Made by a program: the position numbers and the translations under genes. DNA of 64,000 bases from Phycisphaeraceae bacterium (GTDB lineage Bacteria; Planctomycetota; Phycisphaerae; Phycisphaerales; SM1A02): NCBI GenBank assembly GCA_015709595.1, contig CP054178.1:3105205-3169204 (forward strand), given 5' to 3'. Below the pieces are notes generated by a model. The model was given only the letters and a program-made list of their open reading frames with translations. It was not told the origin of the DNA and made no database searches. How positions within the stretch are numbered: position 1 is the stretch's first letter; the number at the start of each line of letters is the position of its first letter. Below are positions 49,669-58,700 of the stretch, one piece after another.

Positions 49669-50567
49669 CGCACGTGCGGGCGACACTGCAGCCGACCGAT
49701 CCTCGCGTGAGCGAGCGTCGGGTCTGCCGCGTGCTGAACCAGCCGCGCTCGACGCAGCGGTACGCGGCGATCCCGCGGGACGGCGATGAGTCCCTGGTCC
49801 GCCGCATGCACGAGCTGGTGCGGCGTCATCCGCGTCGGGGCTGCCGGATGATCTGGGGGATGCTTCGGCTGGAGGGGTGGCGTGTGAACCGCAAGCGGGT
49901 CCATCGTCTGTGGAGGCAGGAGGGTCTGAAAGTGCCTGAAAAGCAGCACAAACGCAGGCGTCTGGGTCACTCCGCGAATGGGATCCTGCGGCGCCGCCCG
50001 GAGCACCAGGATCACGTGTGGGCCATCGACTTCATCCACGACACGGATGCACGTGGGGGGGCGCTGAAGTGGCTGAGCGTGGTGGATGAGTTCACGCGAG
50101 AGTGCCTGGCGCTGGAGGTGAACCGCTCGATGACGGCGGGCGGCGTGGCGGATGTTCTGATTGGCCTGTTCACCACGCGCGGCATTCCGGATCACATCCG
50201 CAGCGACAACGGTCCGGAGTTCATCGCGACGACGCTCCGGCGCCTGGCGGAGCTGACGGGCGTGGAGAACGTATACATCGCGCCCGGCAGCCCGTGGGAG
50301 AACGGCTACGCCGAGAGCTTCCACGGCCGCCTGCGGGATGAGCTGCTCAACGCGGAAGTGTTCACTGATGTGCGTGACGCCAGGGCGCTGGCGTCATCGT
50401 GGAAGAACGAGTACAACCATCACCGGCCGCACTCCTCGCTGGGGTACGTTCCCCCGGCGACGTTCGCGGCGACGCTGGCCGGTCCTCCGGTCGGGGCTGC
50501 GCCCCTCCCTCCGGCCCGGCCAGCGTCGATCCCCTCAACCCCTATCCTCACCCTCAGACTCTCATAG
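49665..50567 (+). CDS. IS3-family transposase OrfB (copy 3)
   Basis: A 300-residue DDE integrase-core transposase, five residues longer than copy 1 because it keeps QPTDPRVSER near the N terminus. The motifs WAIDFIHD, IRSDNGPEF and ENGYAESFHG are intact. This is the most complete copy in the window and the likeliest source of active transposase. Confidence 0.9.
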   Translation: MTHVRATLQPTDPRVSERRVCRVLNQPRSTQRYAAIPRDGDESLVRRMHELVRRHPRRGCRMIWGMLRLEGWRVNRKRVHRLWRQEGLKVPEKQHKRRRLGHSANGILRRRPEHQDHVWAIDFIHDTDARGGALKWLSVVDEFTRECLALEVNRSMTAGGVADVLIGLFTTRGIPDHIRSDNGPEFIATTLRRLAELTGVENVYIAPGSPWENGYAESFHGRLRDELLNAEVFTDVRDARALASSWKNEYNHHRPHSSLGYVPPATFAATLAGPPVGAAPLPPARPASIPSTPILTLRLS

Positions 50568-50596
50568 GGCCTGGTACAGGAAATGGGGGCAGGTCA

Positions 50597-51051
50597 GATT
50601 CACCAAGGGCGAGTTGGAGCGGCTCCAACGGTTCCTGCTCGATCGGCATGTGCCGCGCTCAGCCGCCGAGGAGATCACCGAAGCGAGGGGTGCGTCGGCT
50701 GGGCACGCTCCGCCGCCGGCAGCCGGGAGCGCGGGGAGGGCAATAACCGGCACGGCTGCTCCGCGTCCCGTTGCGCCGGTGGTGCCGGAGACAAGTTCGG
50801 CGGAGCCCAGCGTCCCCGAATCCCGGTACCTCTGCAGCAAATGCCACTCGCTTCACGTCCGGGTGCGGCATGGCAGATACGGTTACTACTTCAAGTGCCG
50901 GGACTGCGATGGGAACACTTGGATCGACACCCGGATCGAGGAGACCGGGCGAAAGGGACGCATCCGCAAGTCCGGCCGCGACTTCTTTCTCGTGTGTCCT
51001 GACACCGGCAAGGAGCGGCTGGTGTTCACGAACCCGGACGATGGGGAATAG
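50597..51051 (+). pseudogene. C-terminal remnant of a gene with a topoisomerase-type zinc ribbon
   Basis: The frame has no start of its own and emerges directly from the right end of IS copy 3 (RFTKGELERLQRFLLDRH...). After a Pro/Ala linker it carries CSKCHSLHVRVRHGRYGYY, then FKCRDCDGNTW: two Cys pairs like the zinc ribbon found at the end of topoisomerase I and NERD-domain proteins. A helix plus such a ribbon is typical of NERD nuclease-like proteins, but the N-terminal domain is missing. It is presumably non-functional. Confidence 0.6.
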
Positions 51052-51623
51052 GGCCGACCGATGGACTGCCATTGCCCCTCAACGACTGACTGTCGAGCGA
51101 AAGCACCGCGCCGCCATTCGCTGGGACGAGCGGAGTTCGGCATGGTTCAGGCGCCATGTGGTCTGTCGCACGATCCTGGGCCGCGAGCCCCTCTCTTCAC
51201 GCGTGGTGCTGTCAACCAACGCCGCCAGTTAACCCGCCCACGGAGATTTCGAAGAGGGTCTGGCTCGGGGGGCCGAACCCAACTCCCACAGTTCGGCTCG
51301 ACCCCCCGAGATGGGAAACGAACCGAGAGCGCGGCGGGGATGTCCGCTCCGACGTGGCAACGGAACCTTCACGCCCCTCGCGCGACACGCACCCCAAGCG
51401 GCACCCCGCCGACCCAGCCGCCGCTACCCGCCCTCGACGCCACCTCATCCGCGTTTCCGACGCAGAAACCGCGATCCGCGCCTCCCTATTGCCGCCCCGA
51501 CGCCGTCTGCCCACCTCCCAAACGACAAGCCGCCGCGGGGCGTTCCTCGCGGCGGCTCGGAGTCTGGCGTTCTCCCGCTCTGTCAACCCCTGTGTCGAGG
51601 TGTTTTCGCGGGAGAACAAGGCA
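51052..51623. other. 572-bp region without a supported gene, with two strong hairpins
   Basis: No frame here is protein-like. A compound hairpin at 51264-51310 has outer arms CTCGGGGGG/CCCCCCGAG and inner arms CCGAAC/GTTCGG. Another at 51529-51556 has arms GCCGCCGCG/CGCGGCGGC. The region lies between the truncated zinc-ribbon gene and a deleted mobile element. Confidence 0.5.
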
Positions 51624-52300
51624 CTCCCCGTGCACAACTCTCCTCGAACTCGCAAACGGAGAGCGCGGCGCAAGCGCGTGGGGTCATCGCGCGCAACTGC
51701 CTGTTTTCAAGGGGTTTGCGAGCGTTGTGCTCGTCGCGGCGTCGAGAAGTGATTTCGGACCATTTGATCGATAGAGCGCCGAGCGGTCACTTTCGCGCTC
51801 TACGAAGTTGTTAACCCGGCGCGCACTGGAAAAAAAGTGCTGTCTGGTTAACTGACGTAGAGCGCCGAGTTGGGGCTGTACACCCAACTTGGCGGGTCAG
51901 GTGGTACATGGTGGACCACCTACCGGCCCCTTCCTCCCAGGCGCCTTCCTCTCTACCGCCGACCGTACACCCCCTGGCGCTGTGCAAATACTGTGTCTTC
52001 ACCGATTCCAAGGTCATCGAGGCCACCATACCACGATGCACCGCTTCATCAACCCGCTGCTGCTCTGGCTGGCTCACGCCAGTCACGCTGACCTCAGTGT
52101 GAGCGTCGGTCAGTCCGCAGCCATCGGCGTCGGCCCGGGCGTCGCCACGACAAGGCGGGCAACTGGCCTGCCGCGAGCGGCTGGGCGGGCTCCTGCGGCA
52201 CTATGGGTGGCGGGAGGCGGCGTGAGTTCCGCTCGGATTTTGCTGAGCGAAGTGGTGTGCGGAGTCTATGTGCAGGAAGGAGGGGACAAGCCGCGCCCGC
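51624..52300 (+). mobile_element. Internally deleted, non-autonomous copy of the 33-kb element
   Basis: The 412-bp leader (51624-52035) matches 33000-33409, including the nested inverted repeat. The first ~60 bases of the transposase gene follow (ATG at 52036), then the sequence jumps to its last ~100 bases and 3' flank. About 1 kb of transposase is missing. The right end is approximate and lies close to the stop of the immunity-candidate gene at 52330. Confidence 0.7.
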
Positions 52301-52329
52301 TAAGTCGTCCTCTTTACCCTCGCCGTTTT

Positions 52330-52770
52330 TCACACCGGCGCGTCGATTCCAGTGGTAAACAACCGTTCCTCATCGCGCCAGATGGTGATTGGCCGACTCT
52401 GCCCACATTTTGCAATTGACACGATGCTCACTTCTGCACACCGAGCGTGAAATGGTACAGTCGCAAACCCTTCGGCGGGCGGGCACAGGACTTCGAGTCC
52501 CGACCCGGTCGACGATGGCGCGACAGTAACCCCGTTCAGAGACCACCAACCAACAAGATTCGGATGAACAATCCAACGCAATTGCTGGAAGAGAATAGAT
52601 ACCAAATACGATCGCCCAGCAATACTGTAATCACATTCTGTCAATACCGTTGCATCAGTGCCGGCATTCGGAAACAGCTGAATAAAGCGACGAATCATGT
52701 CAAGATGGCGTCCCAGATCACTGCTGCCAGTGATCCTCTGCAGTTCCTCGACATTTCGAACAACGTTCAT
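52330..52770 (-). CDS. Candidate immunity protein for the RHS toxin
   Basis: A 146-residue soluble protein with no recognised domain. Its ATG (52770) overlaps the stop of the giant RHS gene (ATGA), the classic arrangement of polymorphic toxin and immunity genes. Its base composition is less GC-rich than the RHS core, as is usual for exchangeable toxin-immunity tips. Landmarks are YSIAGRSYLVSILFQQLRW and an Ala/Cys-containing strand near residues 105-120. The mobile-element remnant lies just beyond the stop, so the C terminus may be altered. Confidence 0.65.
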   Translation of the reverse strand: MNVVRNVEELQRITGSSDLGRHLDMIRRFIQLFPNAGTDATVLTECDYSIAGRSYLVSILFQQLRWIVHPNLVGWWSLNGVTVAPSSTGSGLEVLCPPAEGFATVPFHARCAEVSIVSIAKCGQSRPITIWRDEERLFTTGIDAPV

Positions 52771-55700
52771 CGAGGCGATCCCGGTGACAGGCCTGGCCAG
52801 ACGGTGCCGCCGTCAGGGTGTCGAATATACGGAGGTTCCCCCGAAGGGCTGCACGTACCAGACGGATCGAAACGGTGATGATGGGGGTTCGTATGATCCA
52901 AGTGCCTTCCGTGAGTCGTGTACTCATCGACGTACTTAAGCCGTCCGAACTCATCAAAATGACTGACTCGGGTATATCGCCTGCCGTCCGATCCAATGAC
53001 CGTTTCGGCAAGCGATCGATTCGAGTATCCTGGCATGTTGCTTCGATACCTAGGAAGCTTATTGTGAGTGAGGATTCCGGCGCTTGATACGGCGAACGTC
53101 TGAGGCGAATCGACCTGCAGATTGTAGACCCGCACCCGCTCCAGGCGAATTGTCAGGCCGGTGACGCTGGCGCTGACGCCAGTTCGGGTGAGGAGACGGT
53201 CGCCCAGCCGCAGCCAGCGGGCCTCCACCCACCGACCGGAGGGGGTGGCAACTGAGTCGGCAACCGGGAGTTCGGCGCAAGCTGGTCGGTCGGCCAGTGC
53301 GTCGCCCGCGACCACCCAGAATGGATGCCCGCCGGTGCAGTCGATCCGTTCAGGCCCGCCGTCGCCCGTCTTGATTGCGATGGTTACCAAGTCACCAATG
53401 TACGCGTGGTCCTGCGCGGCGAGAACCTCACGGAGTTCCCACTTCTTGCTTTCGTGGTCGTAGGACCACACGTAGGCACCGGGTTCGACATTCTCAATCG
53501 GGACCGATCCCGCCGCGGTGAGCACCAGCGTGCCCGCAACGAAGCAGACCACCGACTCGATGTCCATGCCGGTGGCACCATGCGGGCTCGGGCCGCGACC
53601 ACGCCCGAGGAGGCGTCCAATCCACGGGAAGAAACGATCGAAGAACCCGGCGGTGAGAGCGCCGAACGCGGCTGCGGCGGCCACCCGTCGTGGGTCAGAG
53701 ACGCCCTGCTCGTACTGGAAGTAGGACTCGATGAACGCGCCCTCGATCGCTCCGACGAGCAGGATATTGAACCCTCCCACGGTCACGATGTAGTAGCCGC
53801 CGAAAACCGACAAGCCCAGCGCACCAATCAACCGCAAACGCCGGTACGTCGTGTCGTAGTGACCGGCCGCGGTCTTCTCCCAGAAACTCATCCCTCGCAT
53901 CTCGATCTGGTCGTACGTGATGACCTCGCCGTCCAGCGTCACGCCCCCTGCGAAGAACGGCCCGCCCAGCCCGAACGGATCACTCCACCCGATCCCGCTG
54001 CCGATCCCATACCCGTACAGGTTCATCGAGTCCACGTACCCCGCCGGGTCGCGGTTGAGCCAGCGGAAGGTCACGGCGTCGTAGAACCGGAGACGCACCG
54101 CGTACAGCCGCGTCGGCTGGTCGTAGCGGTAGCCGGACCAGCCCACGGTGCTATCGACGCCCCCGGATGAGCCGGGACCGGGGGTGCTCAGCGCCCCCTT
54201 GGGCAGCGCGGCGACAAACGTGGTCCCCCGCAGCGTCTGGTCCGTCGAGTCCACATCGCCGTCCCGGTCGATGTCCATCTCGGAGCGGTACTTGGAACTG
54301 GTGATCGGCACACTGCCTGACGCGATCAGGTCATCCAGCGCATCCGCATCGTCCTGGTCGAAGTCACCATCACCGTCGAAGTCGTGCTTGGGGTGGTGCC
54401 GCGGCTCGCCCCAGGCGTCATACGACACCCGCTCGATCACCGCCCCCGACAGATCCAGGATCGCCACGGTGCTGAACTGCGGGTCGGTCAGGTGGTACCA
54501 AGTCGAGTCAAACGAGTCGTTGTAGTCGCCATCGGCGTTGCCATCCTCCCGGTGGAGGATGATGTCATCGATGTACAGCGCGCCCCAGATGTGCTGCACG
54601 TGGCGATCAACGGTGGAACTCTCGGCCGACCAGTTGTCATCGATCCGTTCCTCCAGCACCTGCCACGCCGGGCTGTAGTACACCACCCGCTGCTGGTTGA
54701 GGGTGTGCGTCGAGTCCTCTGGGTCGGCATCGACCCGCACCAGCACCCGGTGGTGCAGGGCGTTGTACTGGTACTGGGCGATGGGGTAGGTGGTCTCGCC
54801 CTCCTCGTGGTCGATGGCGGTGAGCCGGTTCCAAGCGTCGTAGCGGTAGCGCACCAGTCGTGAGCCGCCCCCCGGCGTGTCATCCGTGCACGTGGTGTTG
54901 CCGTTGAGGTCGTACTCGATCTCGATCTCATCGGTCCCATCGTTGTCCGTGTCGCGGCCCAGCAGTTCGTTGGCATCCGAGAAGTGGTCCCGGTCCTCGA
55001 TCTCATCCGCCTCATACCCGTCCGCCCCGTCCGCATCCGTCTCGATGCGGCGGAAGTTGTTCAGGATGTCCTGGGTGAAGCGCTGGGAATCCACCTTCTT
55101 CGTGAAGGTTGAGCCGTCCCAGAGCCCGCGCTCCGCCTCCTTGAGGCGGTAGAGCGGGTCGTAGTCGTACTCGTGGCTGCGCTCCTGCGCGGCACCGGGC
55201 CGGGCGTCGTAGGCGCTCAGCACGTTGCCCACGCGGTCGTAGGCGTAGGCCATCTCGACGATGGGCGGGATGTTGGGCACCGACCCGGAACTGCCATGCG
55301 CCCCGAAGGCGGCACCCGTCCAGGCATGGCGCGTGATGCGGCCGAAGCGGTCCAGCCCGCCGTACTCGCCCTCGGGGTTGGTGCCGTTGTGCCTGAGTTT
55401 GTACGACTGGACCACGTCGATCCAGTCGTAGGTGACCTGGGCGTGGCCCGAGAGGCCGACATAGTCGTACTCGGCGATGACGGGCGGCGTGCCCGAGATG
55501 CCCCGGCGGATGCGGTGCAGGCGGCTGATCACGTCGTTGACCGAGCCGGTGTCGCCGTAGGTGTAGCCGATCTTGTTGCCATCGGGGTACTTGATGTCGG
55601 AGACGCGGCTGTAGTTGCCCGAGCCGGCGACGGCGGTGGTGTAGGTGGGGATCACGTTCTTCGAGGCGCTGCCCCCGGACGTGACCACATCGCCCACCGG

Positions 55701-58700
55701 CTCCTGCCAGAACTTGTCGATCTGCCAGAGCGTGGTGTAGGTGAACTTGACGGCGTTGATGACCGCCTGGCCTCCCCCGCCGTGGTCGGTGTAGGAGCGG
55801 GCGAGGTCCAAACGGCCGAAGTCGTCGAAGGTGTACGCCAGCGCGTTGATGGTCGTGTCCACCGGGCTGCCGCCGGGGATGGTCACCTTGTCGAGGGTCA
55901 GACGCCCGAGTTTGTCGCGGGTGAGGAAGTGCTCGGTCTTGTTCTGGTCCTTGCGGTAGCGCGGCTCACCCAGCCGGTTGTAGGAGAAGAACACCGCGTA
56001 GTCCGGCTCGGTCTCGCCCGTCTCGTGGTCGGGGAACACGATCTTGCGAAGCAGGTCGTTGGAGGCCACCAGCGAATCGCTGCCGCCCGTGCCCTTGGTG
56101 ACGCCGAAGTGGTACTCGGTCACCTGGACCGTGTCGCCCTCGCCGTCGGGCTCGTGGGCCAGTTGCTTGATGACCTTGTTCTCAAGGTCGTAGATGGTGC
56201 TGATCACGCGATCAACGTCGTCGTTGAGGTCGGCGGCTTCCCAGCGCCCCAGCGTGGCGCTCCACGTCACCGTGGCGTTGACGTAGCCATCGATGGTGGC
56301 GACGGTGCGGGCCAGGTCGTCGTAGAGGGACTTCGAGATGGTGTTCTGCGGATCGGTGACGGTGTCCACCAGCCCTCGCGCGTTGTACGACAGGGCGGTG
56401 ACGAGTTGATCGCCCGTGTTCCACACCGGCGGGCTGGCTTGGTTGACCGTGGGCGCGGTGCCGCCCGACTTGAAGCCCGTCTGGTTGGTGCCGAACTCGG
56501 CGGTGCGGATGAGCCGGTCCGCCGCGTCGTAGTACAGGGCGTGGAAGGTGGCGATGGCGTACTTGGCGTCGCCTCCGGCCAGCGCGCTGAGCGCACCGGT
56601 GACGGAGACGGACGCATCGTGGGTGCGCACCCAGGTGGTGTCGAGATCGGGCAGGCCGCGGCGATCGGTGCCGCTGGTGATGTAGCGCGTGGTGCTCTGC
56701 TCCAGCACCACATCGCCGGTCAGGACCGAGGCGTGCGAGGCGTGCACATCGGCGTAGTTGCCTGCCGCGCCGGGGGCGGCGTCGCCCCGGCGGTCGGTGA
56801 CATACGTGCTGGTCACGCGCCCCAGCCCGTCGTACGTGATCTTCGTGCCGGGCGAGTTGGGAGCCCAGGCGCCGACCACGCGGGCGGCCTCATCGAACCA
56901 GCGATGGCTTTCAAGGAACGTCGGTGATGACTGGGTGGGGTCGATGGCCACGCGCGTGCGGTAGGGCAGCCCGCGCTGGCTGTAGCTGGTCTCGGTGTAG
57001 AGCCCGCGCGTGGAGAGGTTGCTGCCCACGCCCGTGCCCCCGGCGTTGGAGTTGAGCGCCGACTTGATCGCCCGGTCCAGGTTGTCGTACTCGACGTAGA
57101 TGTGCGGGCTCTCCGGGCGCACGACTCTGACGGCCCGGTTGCGGGAGTCGTAGGTAATGATCGTGTCGCGCACGATCTCATCCTGCCCGCTCATCTCGCC
57201 GGAGTGCTCGCGGATGTACGTCAGGTTGCCATCGCCGACCTTCGAGACCGGCTGGCTGGACTCGATCTGGTGGTCGTAGAAGAACTCGACCACGGTCTCC
57301 AGGTTGGCGTCCGAGGTGCCGGTTTGGATGGCCGTCAGCCGGTCGAGCGCATCGTACACGCGGCGGCTGATGGTGCCGGTGACGGCGATGGTGTCCTGCG
57401 GCCGGCCGAGCGTGTCATACGTGAAGTTGGTCTCGTGAAAGGCGTCGCGCGCCAGGTCATGCCACACGCGCTGCGACTCGACGTTGCCATGGCGGTCCTG
57501 CTGGACCGTGGCCCGGGCGAACTCGCTGCCCAGCGTGAACGCCGTGATCGCGCCGTTCTGGGTGTGGTAGTCGGGGTCCGCGCCCACCGCGAACTCGCTC
57601 TCGCGGAAGATACCGCCCGAGCCGGTGCGCCAGCGGGCCACGATGGGGCCATCGGCGCTGGGCGTGGAGCCGCCGCTGAGGATGTGCGGCAGACCCATTT
57701 CGACGGGGTAGAGGATGCCGGCGCGCTCACCAGAGTCATCACGCCGCAGTTCACGCACGAAGTACTTGTTCACGCCGCTGGGCGTAGTGACCTTGCGCGG
57801 GCGACCGAGCAGGTCGTAGGTGATGGCGTACGCCAGCGAATCGCCATCGGCGTGGCGATCATTCCACGAACTGTAGTTGGGGATGTTGGTATACGCGCTG
57901 CCCGACGGTTTGCCGGCCTTGTCGGCGTTGTACTCGGCGGTGGCGATCAGGCCGGTCAAGGCGTCGAAGGTGAAGCCGTCCATCCGGTCATCGGCGGATT
58001 TGCGCCAGACCTGGTGGCCCTCGGTGTCGAAGAGCCGGTAGATGGTGAGCGAACCGCCCGGCCCGTTCTCACCGACCAGGTCGGCTTCGATGGTCACTTC
58101 CGTCCAGGCCAGAGCGCGGCCCGAGTGGAAGCCGTAATCGAGCGTGATGAGCTGGATGTCATCGGCTTGCGCGGAACCGGCCACCCGGTAGAACTTGGCA
58201 CCAGTGACGAGGTGATCCTCGCTGCCCGTGCCCCAGGTCAGTTCCCAGATGGTCTCCAGCGTGTTGGAGCCATTGCCCTTGCGGACCCCAAAACTCTCCA
58301 CGCGGTGGGCGCTGTTGATGGTGTACTCGTACACCAGCCCGGCCGTGGTGCTGGCGGCGTAGGTCCACTTGGTGTCGGGCAAACTCGCGGATGACGGCGT
58401 GTAGGACGAGGTCGCCGAGGGCATCATGATCTTGGTCAGGTGCCGCGAGGAGCCGGTGAACTCGAAGTGCCGCACCCAGCGCAGGGGCGTCGTACCCGGC
58501 TGCTCGATCACCCGGTTGATGATGTAGTACGCCCCGCTCGACACCTCCTCGGCATCGAAATAGGAGCGGCGATGCAGCACATGCGTGCTCTGCCCTTCGT
58601 CGTACACCAGGTGATCGATGCGCGTGGTCTTCCATCCCGCCAGGCCGACCGTGCCGCTGAAGTAGGAGTACTCGTACTTGACCGATTCCGCGCCCGACCC

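Larger units (their letters stand above)
49279..50596 (+). mobile_element. IS3-family element, copy 3, 1318 bp, no target duplication
   Basis: Full-length element with the same ends (TGACCTGCCCCC and complement). The flanking four bases differ (GTGT left, GATT right), unlike copies 1 and 2. It is the longest copy and both transposase frames are intact. Confidence 0.92.

Noticed and set aside
52485-52515. Second tRNA T-arm-like sequence (TTCGAGTCCCGAC)
   Set aside because: It lies inside the immunity-candidate gene and the stem and acceptor do not pair properly.
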